From Bacillus horti (GTDB lineage Bacteria; Bacillota; Bacilli; Caldalkalibacillales; JCM-10596): a stretch of DNA of 64,000 nucleotides. Shown piece after piece: positions 1 through 9,142 of this stretch; position 1 is the stretch's first letter; each line of letters opens with the position of its first letter. The stretch is from contig NZ_JAUSTY010000008.1 of NCBI RefSeq assembly GCF_030813115.1, forward strand, positions 124,001 through 188,000, given 5' to 3'. The position numbers and the translations under genes are program-made. The notes beneath the pieces are model-generated. The model saw only the letters and a program-made list of their open reading frames with translations, searched no databases and had not been told where the DNA came from.

Positions 1-734
1 AAGCCCAAATTGTTTGGGTTCCCTAGCAACGAAGATATTCGGTCATAGCCGTTCGCTGGAATGGTGAGCTGTGAGATGGTTAATCCCCCTAGAGAAACCT
101 GCTGAACAAAGCCCTCTTCTGTTGTGTTTTCCGTACCGAGTAGGGAAATAAGAATTCCGATTAAAGCGAATCCAACCCCAAACCACAGCAGTCCCTTGAG
201 AACACGGGTAAAAGTTTGGATAGGCTTTCGATCTAATAGCGTTAGAAGATATAAGCCGAAGCCAGGGATAAACGCTAAAAGAAAACGGCTAAACGATAAC
301 AGCGTATAGTCTGAAAAAAGAGCGGTGGTAGAAAACCAAAGCATGACACTAAAAAGGATAAGCATGCTAATGATCTTCGTTTGAGACAAAGTAGGAATCT
401 TCGCTACTGAGAGCACGATGACACAAACCCCTAGCTGTAGCGCAAGTGTGACCACATAAGGTAAAACCTCTGTCCCTGGCTCTAGGTTAATACTTAGCAG
501 GAGCGAGAGAAAAAGAATGGCACAGATTCCTAGACTATGTCTGTTCCCTTTAATTCCCCAGTTACGTAAGCTTGACGTAGCTCCTACTGGTTTTCTGGAC
601 ACCTTATCTACTAGTGTCCCTGATGGCTTGTCTGCTAGTTGTGTTCCAGATGCCTTTTCTGCCACTTGAACCCTAGATAACCTAGCTCCTTCACTATACG
701 GATGTCGCTGTCCTATAAGTCGATCAGCTTTCAT
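1..734 (-). CDS. O-antigen ligase/polymerase-like membrane protein, C-terminus outside window
   Basis: Reading from ATG at 734 (GGGAAAGGTG ten bases upstream) the frame stays open to base 1, so about 244 N-terminal residues are visible and the rest lies beyond the window. A polar tail of roughly 58 residues with a degenerate repeat (ASGTQLADK, PSGTLVDK) precedes at least four hydrophobic segments and a loop ending in LLGNPNNLG. A GNPN element at this place is typical of the Wzy/WaaL O-antigen ligase-polymerase superfamily. It is the last visible gene of the exopolysaccharide operon, 114 bases after the GT4 gene. Inferred role: polymerising or ligating lipid-linked repeat units at the outer membrane face of the cytoplasmic membrane. 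Confidence 0.75.
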   Translation of the reverse strand, partial: MKADRLIGQRHPYSEGARLSRVQVAEKASGTQLADKPSGTLVDKVSRKPVGATSSLRNWGIKGNRHSLGICAILFLSLLLSINLEPGTEVLPYVVTLALQLGVCVIVLSVAKIPTLSQTKIISMLILFSVMLWFSTTALFSDYTLLSFSRFLLAFIPGFGLYLLTLLDRKPIQTFTRVLKGLLWFGVGFALIGILISLLGTENTTEEGFVQQVSLGGLTISQLTIPANGYDRISSLLGNPNNLG

Positions 735-848
735 ACATCGTTCGCACCTTTCCCTTCAATCACTCATCATCCAATCCATTACTTAAGCATGTTCAGCTTC
801 CTTGCACTTGTTCATCCTACATAAGCTTCTTCTGCTTGCTTCAAGCAC

Positions 849-1955
849 CTAAATTTCTTGAACGAGCGTATGCACATACTTCTCAGTGATAGCACCAACA
901 TCAAACTGCCTAGCTCTTCCCTCTAAGTTCTCCTGAAGTGGTTCTTGTAGCTGATCCAAAATGGCTTCAGCCATTGCCTGATCATCACCTGGCTCAACTA
1001 ATCGCCCATAGCGTCCCTCCTCTAATATTTCCGCTGGCGCTCCCCTACACTTGGTGGAGACAATAGGTGTATTTGTAGCTAATGCCTCTGCTAGCACCAA
1101 GCCGAAGCCCTCCCATTTTGAGGATAGTACAAAAAGATCTGCTCTTTTTAAGTAAGGGTAGGGATTGTCCACAAAGCCATCAAATAATACGTACTCTGTT
1201 AGACCCAGCTCCTTTGTTAATGCTTGAAGCTGCTCCTTCTGCTCGCCTTCTCCTAAAATAATCAGCTTACTATCGAGCTGCTGTCGAACCTGATGAAAAG
1301 CGCGTAGCAATGTATGAAAGTCCTTCTGCTCTACCAATCGACCGATGGCTAGTAGGACAGGTGTGTGTTTCTGGTTTAACCAGCTGTGCATGATTGGCTG
1401 ATCCATGCTCTGTTGAATAAAGCTCAGATGAATGGGATTGTAGATCACAGATATCTTCTCCTTGTGATTCGCCAATCTAGCATACTGAATTAAGTCCTCT
1501 GCAACTCCTTCTGAAATAGCAATAATTTGGTCTGAGCGCCTATAAAGCAGTTGATAAAGCAGCTTCATCTTCAAATTATCCTTGTATTTAGGAGACGGTG
1601 GATTTGTTTCACGCACCACAATTTTGGGTTTTCCCGCTAAAAACGGTTTGATTACCAATAGAACAAAATTCATAGCCGTTAGCGTGGATAAAATCACATC
1701 CGGTCTTATCCGATTAAGCTCTTGAATCAGCTTGCGCGGAGCATGCCTTAATTTCTTAATTCCTAAATCAACGGTGTTCGCTTCCGCTGGTATTTGATGA
1801 ACTAGCTCTCCTGATTTGTGAACCATAAGCAATGTTACGTCTGCTGTCTCTTTTTTTATGGTTTTCAGCAGAGTAAGCATGACTTTCTCCGCCCCACCCC
1901 CGCCTAGGTTTGGGACAAGAAGAACGATTTTTTTGCGCCAGTTCTCTTTCTCCAT
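849..1955 (-). CDS. GT4-family glycosyltransferase of the polysaccharide operon
   Basis: A 368-residue protein of the GT-B fold, family GT4. The N-terminal domain opens with a glycine-rich acceptor-side loop (LVPNLGGGGAEKVM, residues 13-26). The C-terminal nucleotide-sugar domain starts near residue 205 with AIGRLVEQKDF and carries the EGFGLVLAEALA stretch with the E-x7-E pattern near residue 283, followed by GRLVEPGD. No membrane segment or signal peptide is seen. It should add one sugar to the undecaprenyl-linked repeat unit in the cytoplasm; donor and acceptor cannot be read from sequence. It lies between the flippase (217-base gap) and the polymerase-like gene on the same strand. Confidence 0.9.
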   Translation of the reverse strand: MEKENWRKKIVLLVPNLGGGGAEKVMLTLLKTIKKETADVTLLMVHKSGELVHQIPAEANTVDLGIKKLRHAPRKLIQELNRIRPDVILSTLTAMNFVLLVIKPFLAGKPKIVVRETNPPSPKYKDNLKMKLLYQLLYRRSDQIIAISEGVAEDLIQYARLANHKEKISVIYNPIHLSFIQQSMDQPIMHSWLNQKHTPVLLAIGRLVEQKDFHTLLRAFHQVRQQLDSKLIILGEGEQKEQLQALTKELGLTEYVLFDGFVDNPYPYLKRADLFVLSSKWEGFGLVLAEALATNTPIVSTKCRGAPAEILEEGRYGRLVEPGDDQAMAEAILDQLQEPLQENLEGRARQFDVGAITEKYVHTLVQEI

Positions 1956-2007
1956 GTCTCCCCATCTCCATCTCTTTGTTTTCTACTTAATCTCTCTTCC
2001 TTTGATC

Positions 2008-2043
2008 TCTTCTATTAATTTCTTCTATTAATTCTTCTATTAG
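2008..2043. repeat. Short tandem repeat, 13-bp unit
   Basis: Between the flippase and GT4 genes the unit TCTTCTATTAATT occurs twice in direct succession (2008-2020, 2021-2033) and a partial third copy follows. The surrounding 200 bases are T/C rich on the plus strand with related CTTCTATATAATCTC variants. No gene, promoter or terminator is convincing in the gap. Confidence 0.8.
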
Positions 2044-2172
2044 TTTTTTCAATATAGTCTCTTCTATATAATCTCTTTATTTTGCTTTTATTCTTTAAAC
2101 ACATCTATGAAATTCAGCCCTATAATCTATATAAGATGTCTCTGTTTGTTATTCTCCAAATCTCATTCACTA

Positions 2173-3426
2173 CTAACGATGCCTTAGGATTCTAAATCCA
2201 ATAAAGATAATAAGCGTATAGTGAATAAAATGCAGAATACTAAATCCGATTACGGTATATAAGGCGCTACCCTGAAAAGCTATATAAAGCAGCCCACCAA
2301 GTTTAATCACTAATGAAGTAGCTTCAAAAACAAAGAAAAATCCTTGTAGTCGTAAAATCTGAAAAAGGCTAACCGCCGGCCGAGCCACAAACCAAAAGAA
2401 TAACCCTACAATCATCCAGCTTGCGTAAATACCTGCTTCTGTCCACTCTGTGCCGAGTATCCATTTGAACAGCTCAGGAGCGTAGAGAATCAAAACAAGA
2501 GCAGGAAGAAACGCTATGCCTGCTAACGCTGCTGTTGATCTCAGATAAAAGCGGCTTATGCTGAGCGACTGATTCAGCATTTCAGAGGCTCGCTGATAAA
2601 AAACCTGCTTCACCGCATTACCTAGTAAATCTAAGGGCATTTGAATAAGCCGAAGAGCCAGGGCGTAGTACCCTACAATGGTTGCCTGAAAAAAATAAGT
2701 AAGCAGAAAGGGCATCATATTTTGCGAAATAGCATTCACAAACGCTTGACTCGAGCTATATAACGGAAAGTCTTTATATTCCCGTAATCCCTCTAGCATC
2801 TCCTTTTTTGTAACCTGGCTTTTAAGCTTAGCCCAATCCTCTCTCAGCACTTGATAGCTTAACACCACAGCAGCTAGCATTTGACCAACGATCTGTCCTC
2901 CAATCAGCCCATACGCCCCGGGCTGAATCAAACCCGAACCGACCTGTGTCGCGTTAACCCCACCCGAGCGGATGATCTGAGATATTGAGATTCTGTTGTA
3001 CGCTTTTTTTCTTGTACTCCAGAAATTACTGCTCTGGTAAACCCCAAGGGCTAGCAGGCTTATTGGCAATAGATATATTAGCTGCTTAAGCTCTGGAGCA
3101 CGGAAGATAGAAGCTAACGTCTCTCCAAAAAGGAAAAGAACAACCAAAGTTCCAACACTCATCATTACTGTAATGAAGACAGATAGACTGTACAGGTTTG
3201 CCGCTTGCCGCTCTGACTTAGGCAACACAATAGCTAGCTCATATTTCCACGTTACAATCACAGATAGAATCGTTGTCAGGGACGTATATAAAGCAAATAT
3301 TCCAAATGCTTCTGGTGCAAATAAGCGACTTAATATCGGGGCCATGAGGAAGGTGAGTAATTGTGCAATCACTGACCCCGAAAGGAGTACGCTAATATGA
3401 CGAAGCACTTTGTTTTTCTTAAACAA
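2173..3426 (-). CDS. Polysaccharide flippase (Wzx-like, MOP superfamily)
   Basis: About 417 residues rich in hydrophobic segments (12 or so predicted), starting with the GSVIAQLLTFLMAPILSRLF segment typical of oligosaccharide flippases of the MOP exporter superfamily. It would translocate undecaprenyl-linked repeat units for the polymerase-like protein of the same operon. Start choice: a TTG at 3426 preceded by AGGA eight bases upstream gives the usual short N-terminus FKKNKVLRHIS and overlaps the preceding dehydratase stop by eight bases. A TTG at 3462 or GTG at 3408 are possible. The overlap indicates translational coupling within the operon. Confidence 0.88.
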   Translation of the reverse strand: MFKKNKVLRHISVLLSGSVIAQLLTFLMAPILSRLFAPEAFGIFALYTSLTTILSVIVTWKYELAIVLPKSERQAANLYSLSVFITVMMSVGTLVVLFLFGETLASIFRAPELKQLIYLLPISLLALGVYQSSNFWSTRKKAYNRISISQIIRSGGVNATQVGSGLIQPGAYGLIGGQIVGQMLAAVVLSYQVLREDWAKLKSQVTKKEMLEGLREYKDFPLYSSSQAFVNAISQNMMPFLLTYFFQATIVGYYALALRLIQMPLDLLGNAVKQVFYQRASEMLNQSLSISRFYLRSTAALAGIAFLPALVLILYAPELFKWILGTEWTEAGIYASWMIVGLFFWFVARPAVSLFQILRLQGFFFVFEATSLVIKLGGLLYIAFQGSALYTVIGFSILHFIHYTLIIFIGFRILRHR

Positions 3427-5236
3427 GCATGCGATCCTGCGCTTCCTGTCTAAAGTTTGCAATATCTAATAGCGTTCTACGAAGCTCCTCTTTCTCTAGC
3501 TCGCCGTATACCTGTAGAAGCTTAAACACACAACTCACGTCAACTGGTGGTGTTTTACCCCGATAGATTTTTTCAAACACCTGCTCCTCATGCACCTCAT
3601 CCTGCCCTAACAATTCCTCGAACATCTTTTCACCTGGTCTCATCCCTGAGAAGACGATTGGAATTTCCTCCTCCGTATAGCCAGACAGCTTCACTAGATT
3701 ACGCGCTAAATCTAAAATTCTGACAGGCTCACCCATATCCAGGACAAATACTTCTCCACCTTCTGCTAGCGCCCCCGCTTGTAGCACCAAACGCGAAGCC
3801 TCCGGAATCGTCATAAAATACCGAATCATATCCGGGTGAGTAACTGTAACTGGTCCTCCGTTTTGGATCTGCTGTTTAAATAGCGGAATGACGCTTCCTC
3901 TACTTCCTAACACGTTGCCAAAACGTACGGCTACAAAGCGTGTCCGACTAATGGTGTTCATGTACTGCACAATCATTTCAGCCATGCGCTTTGTCGATCC
4001 CATCACGCTTGTTGGATTAACCGCCTTATCTGTAGAAATCATCACAAACGTATTTACTCTTGAGATGCTAGCCGCCTCAGCAACATTTCTCGTCCCTAAA
4101 ATGTTGTTCTTCACTGCTTCCTCTGGGTTACGTTCCATGAGGGGTACATGCTTGTGTGCGGCAGCATGGAAAACCACATAGGGCTTATGTTTTTTCATGA
4201 TGCTGAACATTTTCGTTCGATCCTGAATATCTGCTATTTCTGTCTCAATACTTAGATCTGGGTAAGTACGTCTTAGCTCCATCTCGATGGAATAAATACT
4301 GTTCTCACCATGCCCAAGGAGAACAAGCTTACTCGGTGCGAAACCAGACACTTGACGGCAGATTTCAGAGCCAATTGATCCGCCAGCCCCGGTGACCAGA
4401 ACCGTCTGATCCATCGTATAGCTCTTGATGTTGTGAATATCCAGCTCAACCGGCTCCCTGCCCAGTAAGTCCTCCACCTGAACATCACGAATCTCATTTA
4501 CAGCCACTTTACCAAGCATAAGATCCTCAATCAGCGGGAGAATTTTGGTCTTTGCTTTTGTCCTAGTACATTGTGAAAAAATACGATTAATCCCTTGTCG
4601 ATCTAGGGATGGAATGGCGATGACAATGTTTGAAATGTTCTGCTCAAGAGCAATGCTTTTGATTGATTTAACCCCTCCAAGTACAGGTAGACCTAGAATT
4701 TCAAGATTCTGCTTCGCTGGATCATCATCAATAAAGCCCACTGGAACAAGCTCAACCTCCTGATTTTGCTGCAGCTGGCGGGCTACCATCGTTCCTGCCG
4801 CTCCAGCTCCGATAATCAGGGTGCGTTTTTTCTTTTTCATGGAACGCTTGAGGTACTGGTCACGAACGATTCTCCAGGAAAATCTGGAGCCCCCGATTAA
4901 CAGGATGTGCATCATCCAGGTAATCACCAGTGTTCTTGTGTACATCTCACCCAAGGCGGCCTGTTGAACAAAGGCGGCTAGAATGATGGAAAAGGAGATC
5001 GCCTTGAAAATGGCTAGTAGCTCTCCTACACTGGCGTATTCCCACGCCCGCTTGTATAGTTTATAGATGTACGCAAACAAATGATGTCCTACAAGCAGGG
5101 TGATGGAGCTGAGAATTAAGGGATAGGTAATGACACGTCCGCTTGGAAGTAAGAGATAATAGCTGAAGTAGATGGACGTCAAGACAATCAGTGAGTCTAG
5201 CAAAAACAAATAGATAATACGTTTACGGTATGACAT
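3419..5236 (-). CDS. Membrane-bound nucleoside-diphosphate-sugar 4,6-dehydratase (CapD/EpsC/WbpM type)
   Basis: A 605-residue protein with about four N-terminal membrane helices and then two Rossmann regions: GAGAAGTMVARQL near residue 145 and TGAGGSIGSEICRQV near residue 290. The catalytic block reads STDKAVNPTSVMGSTKR, so Met replaces the usual Tyr of the SDR triad, as is characteristic of the large CapD/WbpM group of UDP-GlcNAc 4,6-dehydratases. It should make a 4-keto-6-deoxy sugar nucleotide at the inner membrane face, feeding the repeat unit. The ATG at 5236 has an ideal AAGGAG five bases upstream. A longer open frame reaches 5362 inside the preceding gene but has no ribosome site, so I rejected it. 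Confidence 0.9.
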   Translation of the reverse strand: MSYRKRIIYLFLLDSLIVLTSIYFSYYLLLPSGRVITYPLILSSITLLVGHHLFAYIYKLYKRAWEYASVGELLAIFKAISFSIILAAFVQQAALGEMYTRTLVITWMMHILLIGGSRFSWRIVRDQYLKRSMKKKKRTLIIGAGAAGTMVARQLQQNQEVELVPVGFIDDDPAKQNLEILGLPVLGGVKSIKSIALEQNISNIVIAIPSLDRQGINRIFSQCTRTKAKTKILPLIEDLMLGKVAVNEIRDVQVEDLLGREPVELDIHNIKSYTMDQTVLVTGAGGSIGSEICRQVSGFAPSKLVLLGHGENSIYSIEMELRRTYPDLSIETEIADIQDRTKMFSIMKKHKPYVVFHAAAHKHVPLMERNPEEAVKNNILGTRNVAEAASISRVNTFVMISTDKAVNPTSVMGSTKRMAEMIVQYMNTISRTRFVAVRFGNVLGSRGSVIPLFKQQIQNGGPVTVTHPDMIRYFMTIPEASRLVLQAGALAEGGEVFVLDMGEPVRILDLARNLVKLSGYTEEEIPIVFSGMRPGEKMFEELLGQDEVHEEQVFEKIYRGKTPPVDVSCVFKLLQVYGELEKEELRRTLLDIANFRQEAQDRMLV

Positions 5237-5271
5237 TCTAGCTCCTTCCTTTCCTCCTATATATTGTTTTA

Positions 5272-6051
5272 TTATTTCCGCTTTAATAGAGTGGCTAATG
5301 TGCTTTTCCGCTCTATTTTTTGCGGGGGATTGACGTACATATCTACTCCATTCATCATCCATTCTGTATTACGCAGGAGCTGGTGCTCTACGTCGATGCC
5401 AAACTTTTTACGAATAACCTTATAAGCATCCTGTAGGTGGAAGCCTCGTTTTCCTGCCTTATGAGCGTCGGAAGCGATCATGTGACAAAGATTATGCTCA
5501 ATACACTGGAAGGAAAATTTCTGTATGCCTTTTCCGAATTTTCCAACAACACTAGCTGCAGTAATTTGAGCCAAAGCTCCCTTCCTGATCATTTGATACA
5601 GCATAGAAGGTCTTTTGCGTATAGCCACGTTTCTCTCAGGGTGTGGAATGATTGGTGTTACGCCCAAGAGCTGGATGTCATAAAGCAGTTCCTCCATAAA
5701 CGGCGGAACACTATCATTAGGCAATTCTAGCAGAAGATACTTATGATGCTTGTCCAACGTTAGTAGCTCATGGTTGTGTATATCTTCTAGGATGCTGTCG
5801 TACACATGAACCTCTTGGCCAGGATAGACAGTCAGAGGAATCTGCTGTCGATCTAACTCTCTTTGAAACTCCTCCACAAGCTCCAATACGCTTTGTTTTG
5901 GATTATCATAGACCCCGTTTTTATGATGGGGGGTAGCTATAATCTGCCGAATACCATTAGCCGTAGCCTCAGCAGCCAGCTCTAAGCTTTCACCTAATGT
6001 CCTTGGGCCATCATCTACTCCATATAAGATGTGTGAATGTATATCTATCAT
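5272..6051 (-). CDS. Tyrosine-protein phosphatase, CpsB/YwqE PHP family
   Basis: A 259-residue cytoplasmic PHP-fold phosphatase. It begins MIDIHSHILYGVDDG with the metal-binding HxH at residues 5 and 7, and continues with ATPHHKNGVY, PGQEVH, HPERN and SDAHK, the metal-ligand blocks of the CpsB/CapC/YwqE family. These manganese-dependent enzymes dephosphorylate the tyrosine cluster of the partner BY-kinase, here the product of the preceding gene (171 bases upstream), and so tune capsule or EPS export. The ATG at 6051 has a strong GGAGGGAG site. Length matches family members of about 255 residues. Confidence 0.92.
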   Translation of the reverse strand: MIDIHSHILYGVDDGPRTLGESLELAAEATANGIRQIIATPHHKNGVYDNPKQSVLELVEEFQRELDRQQIPLTVYPGQEVHVYDSILEDIHNHELLTLDKHHKYLLLELPNDSVPPFMEELLYDIQLLGVTPIIPHPERNVAIRKRPSMLYQMIRKGALAQITAASVVGKFGKGIQKFSFQCIEHNLCHMIASDAHKAGKRGFHLQDAYKVIRKKFGIDVEHQLLRNTEWMMNGVDMYVNPPQKIERKSTLATLLKRK

Positions 6052-6222
6052 CTGGCTCCCTCCGAAGTACTAAAACTCAAAATCCCATATATTTCTTAAT
6101 TTTAAAATGTTAAAAAAGTGGAATTTTAAAGATATAAAAGTCCCTAAGTGTGATGAATCCTTTGACCTAACACACTTTCCATCCACCAAACGTATTTGTG
6201 TTCTGTTTAACTTTTGACAAAG

Positions 6223-6915
6223 TTATGCTTTTCCGTAGTAGTAATAATAATCATGGTTCTTTTCTAGCTTTCTATTATTTAAGACACATCCAAGAATTCT
6301 AGCATCCACTTTTTCTAGTAGCCCTTTCGCCTTTAAGCCCATGTCTCGGTTCGTTTTCCCTGAGTTGAGCACAAGGACAACTCCATCCAGCTTACTCGAC
6401 AAAATTTGAGCGTCTGTGACAGCGATTAATGGTGGTGTGTCGAATAATATCATGTCATAGCTTTCGCAGGCCTCATTAATAAACATGTCCATGGCTTTAG
6501 AACTAATTAATTCTGCGGGGTTAGGAGGGATAGGTCCTGCAGTAAGAACATTTAAATGCTTGATCGACGTTTCTTTACACACCTGCTCCAGTTCCCGTTG
6601 TCCTGTTAGAATATTCGTGAGGCCCTCCCTATTGTTAAGTCGGAAGGTGTGGTGGACAGTTGGTTTACGTAAGTCTGCATCAATAAACAAGGTTTTCTTA
6701 CCCGATTGAGCGAACACCACCGCTAGATTCGCAGAGACTGTTGATTTCCCTTCATTAGGACCTGAGCTGGTCACCATCATCGAGCGTATCTCTTGCTGCT
6801 TTAAGCTAGAGAATTGAATGTTCGTACGCAGGGTACGAAACGCTTCGGAAATTGGTGATTTGGGCTCCTCCTGCGTAATGATATAGCGCTGCTCGTGCTT
6901 TGTTTTATGCTTCAA
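6223..6915 (-). CDS. BY-kinase, CpsD/CapB/YwqD family
   Basis: A 230-residue bacterial tyrosine autokinase. Walker A is SSGPNEGKST (residues 50-59), Walker A-prime is FIDADLRKPT near 79, and Walker B is MILFDTPPL near 155. The C-terminal autophosphorylation cluster is five tyrosines in DYYYYYGKA. The N-terminus has the usual SEAFRTLRTNI activation segment. It needs the cytoplasmic end of the chain-length modulator encoded just upstream; the two genes overlap by 11 bases. The start is TTG at 6915, preceded by GGAGGAG six bases upstream, which lies inside the end of the modulator gene. Phosphorylation state would set polymer length and export. Confidence 0.93.
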   Translation of the reverse strand: MKHKTKHEQRYIITQEEPKSPISEAFRTLRTNIQFSSLKQQEIRSMMVTSSGPNEGKSTVSANLAVVFAQSGKKTLFIDADLRKPTVHHTFRLNNREGLTNILTGQRELEQVCKETSIKHLNVLTAGPIPPNPAELISSKAMDMFINEACESYDMILFDTPPLIAVTDAQILSSKLDGVVLVLNSGKTNRDMGLKAKGLLEKVDARILGCVLNNRKLEKNHDYYYYYGKA

Positions 6916-7660
6916 GCTGCTCTCCTCCTAACTGGGCTTGCTTGCTCGGCTTTTTCTTGGCTTGTCCCTGTTCCATTTCCTCAATGACAGCAATGGTGCC
7001 AATTACCGGCAAATCTAAATACTTCTCTACGTCCTGCTCCGTTTTAATGGAATTATCCAGGTAGTCTAGAAGAAATGCCAAACCGATCGCCAGCATGGTG
7101 CCAATCACAAAGGCAATCGCTATATTCAGTACTGGACTTGGCCTCACTGGAGCAGGGTTCATGTCTGCTTTCGCTTCCGCCATAATATGTACGTTATCTA
7201 TATTCATCAGGCTAACAACCTCTCGCTGAAACGTACTTGCTATTGCGTTCACAAGTGAAGCGGCTCGCGTATAATCCGTATCTGTAACCGCAACAGACAT
7301 AACCTGTGAATTTTGCACAGAGTTTACTTCAATACGGTCATGAAGCTGCCTATAGGAAAGATTAAACTGATTTTCAGCTAGAACGATATCCAGAATACGG
7401 GGACTTTTGATAATAACGCTGTACGTATTAATAAGATCGATATTCGTTCGAATATCCCCCTGATTCACTTGACCTTCTGTTGGTGCTTGATTTACTAAGA
7501 TTTCTGTCGAAGCTTCATACTGGGGGGTAAGGACAAAATAGCTGAGCAGAGCACTTGCTATGACAGCTAATAGCACTACGAGTACAATCAACCCTTTACG
7601 TTTCCATAGAATTCCGACAAGTTCTCTTAGACCAACTTCTTGATTATCTGTTTGTCCCAT
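6905..7660 (-). CDS. Chain-length modulator / BY-kinase activator (Wzz, YwqC/CapA type)
   Basis: A 251-residue polysaccharide co-polymerase. One membrane helix near residues 21-44 and another near 175-197 (IAIAFVIGTMLAIGLAFLL) flank an extracytoplasmic domain. The proline-rich PVRPSPVLN segment before the second helix is the Wzz hallmark, and the cytoplasmic tail (DNSIKTEQDVEKYLDLPVIG) activates the BY-kinase. The ATG at 7660 has GGAGG nearby. It is the first gene of the operon; the 262-base gap upstream holds two palindromes and the tagO terminator. Confidence 0.92.
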   Translation of the reverse strand: MGQTDNQEVGLRELVGILWKRKGLIVLVVLLAVIASALLSYFVLTPQYEASTEILVNQAPTEGQVNQGDIRTNIDLINTYSVIIKSPRILDIVLAENQFNLSYRQLHDRIEVNSVQNSQVMSVAVTDTDYTRAASLVNAIASTFQREVVSLMNIDNVHIMAEAKADMNPAPVRPSPVLNIAIAFVIGTMLAIGLAFLLDYLDNSIKTEQDVEKYLDLPVIGTIAVIEEMEQGQAKKKPSKQAQLGGEQLEA

Positions 7661-7760
7661 CTCTTTCCTCCAACCATATAGTTACCTGTATTTGATTTAT
7701 TCAACTATTCGTACAACTACCCGTTTTCTATACCGTCAAACCGAAAATAAATGTTACTTT

Positions 7761-7807
7761 TTGCAATTTAATAAATTGCGCAACGCCATCATCCGTTGTC
7801 AGACAAC
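7761..7807. promoter_or_regulatory. Two palindromes upstream of the polysaccharide operon
   Basis: GCAATTTA-A-TAAATTGC (7763-7779) is a perfect 17-bp dyad and GTTGTC-A-GACAAC (7795-7807) a perfect 13-bp dyad. Both lie 100-150 bases upstream of the chain-length modulator start in the gap where the operon promoter must be. They are candidate operator sites; no regulator can be named and no confident -35/-10 pair was found. Confidence 0.4.
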
Positions 7808-7847
7808 AAAAAAAGCCACATTTTTCTTTTTGAAAAAAATGTGGTTT
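7803..7847 (-). terminator. Rho-independent terminator of tagO
   Basis: On the minus strand CCACATTTTT and AAAAATGTGG form a stem around a short A-rich loop, followed by a run of seven T. It lies about 75 bases after the tagO stop and separates tagO from the polysaccharide operon. Confidence 0.8.
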
Positions 7848-7922
7848 AACATTAAATTTACATAGAACGTGGTTTTTTATCCATACTATATTTAAACAGG
7901 TATCGTATACTTTACCTGTATT

Positions 7923-9005
7923 TTAGCGAGCAAATACTTTTTTCAAGAAATTAAGCACTGGTCTTTCCTTACTACTGACTAAGCCAATGGCCTCAGCCCC
8001 GATTTGTAGAGCCAAAATACCTAGGACAATCACACCGAAGGATACCCACATGGTTGCCTGTGAAAGCAGAATTGCACAAGCTCCAAAAACAATACTGATT
8101 CCGTAAATCGTTAACACTGTTCCTCGGTGACCAAGTCCCATCTCCATTAAACGATGGTGGAGATGATTTTTATCGGCTGCGGATATAGGCTTTCGATTGA
8201 CGATTCGACGAACGATAGCAAAAAATGTATCAGATAACGGTACTCCTAGCACAAGAATAGGAATAACGAAGGATGCAAATGTTACATATTTAAATCCTAA
8301 TAAAGATAGGGCTGCTAAATTAAAGCCTAAGAATAAAGCCCCGGTATCTCCCATGAATATTTTCGCTGGGTGAAAGTTAAAGAATAGGAAGGCAATAATA
8401 CCACCTAGAATCACTAGTGAATATAAAGCAACGAATGCATTCCCCATGATCAGGGACATGATGAAAATAACAGCTGTTGCAATACCAGAAACCCCGGCAG
8501 AAAGACCGTCCAATCCGTCAATTAGGTTAACCGCATTTGTTACGCCAACGATCCAAAAGATCGTAAGTGGAATCGCCAGCCAGCCTAAAATCCAAGGAGT
8601 ATCCTCAAACGGAAGGTTCAAAAGCTCCATTCGGAATCCGAATGATACTACGATAATGGCAGCTGCTATCTGACCTAACAGCTTCACTTTAGCCGATAGC
8701 TCAAAACGATCATCCAATACACCAACTAAGATAATCACTAAGCTTCCTAAAAATAAGCCTAGACTTAAAGAATTCTTAGGAATAAACGCAATATATCCCA
8801 CTACATAACCAACAAATATGGCTAAGCCCCCTAAACGAGGCATAATTTTTTGGTGAACCTTACGAGCGTTCGGTTTATCTACAGCTCCAATTTTAAAAGC
8901 AAGCTTCTTCACCCAAGGCGTGATCAGCAGAGTGACGATAAACGCAAGAGCAAACGCTCCTATATAGAACAATGGTGAAAAGGAATAACTATATAAAAAC
9001 TCCAT
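7923..9005 (-). CDS. tagO: Undecaprenyl-phosphate N-acetylglucosaminyl-1-phosphate transferase
   Basis: A 360-residue polytopic membrane enzyme of the WecA/MraY family. It moves GlcNAc-1-phosphate from UDP-GlcNAc to undecaprenyl phosphate, the first step of wall teichoic acid and related polymers. Visible family blocks are DKPNARKVHQKIMPRLGG (residues 43-60), NLIDGLDGLSAG with the catalytic aspartates, NFHPAKIFMGDTGALFLG, and the cytoplasmic HHRLMEMGLGHR loop. About ten membrane helices. The AGAGGTG site lies eight bases before ATG 9005. The next gene upstream, tagA, encodes the next enzyme, so both likely serve the same polymer. Confidence 0.93.
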   Translation of the reverse strand: MEFLYSYSFSPLFYIGAFALAFIVTLLITPWVKKLAFKIGAVDKPNARKVHQKIMPRLGGLAIFVGYVVGYIAFIPKNSLSLGLFLGSLVIILVGVLDDRFELSAKVKLLGQIAAAIIVVSFGFRMELLNLPFEDTPWILGWLAIPLTIFWIVGVTNAVNLIDGLDGLSAGVSGIATAVIFIMSLIMGNAFVALYSLVILGGIIAFLFFNFHPAKIFMGDTGALFLGFNLAALSLLGFKYVTFASFVIPILVLGVPLSDTFFAIVRRIVNRKPISAADKNHLHHRLMEMGLGHRGTVLTIYGISIVFGACAILLSQATMWVSFGVIVLGILALQIGAEAIGLVSSKERPVLNFLKKVFAR

Positions 9006-9071
9006 AGAGGAAACACCTCTTTTTTCTATAAGATATAATACAGATTATCATACAAATGTTATCAAACTATT

Positions 9072-9092
9072 AAAAGTTAGCAGGTAACTTTT
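9072..9092 (-). terminator. Small hairpin after tagA
   Basis: AAAAGTTA-GCAGG-TAACTTTT is a perfect eight-base stem between the tagA stop and the tagO start, with only a short T-run after it on the minus strand. It could be a weak terminator or an intercistronic hairpin. Confidence 0.4.
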
Positions 9093-9142
9093 CTTTCAGC
9101 TTCTCTTTTTAATTCCCAATGATTAACTATATATGCTGAGCG

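Noticed and set aside
5237-5362. 42-codon N-terminal extension of the sugar dehydratase
   Set aside because: It overlaps the phosphatase gene, is hydrophilic and unlike the family; ATG 5236 has an ideal AAGGAG.
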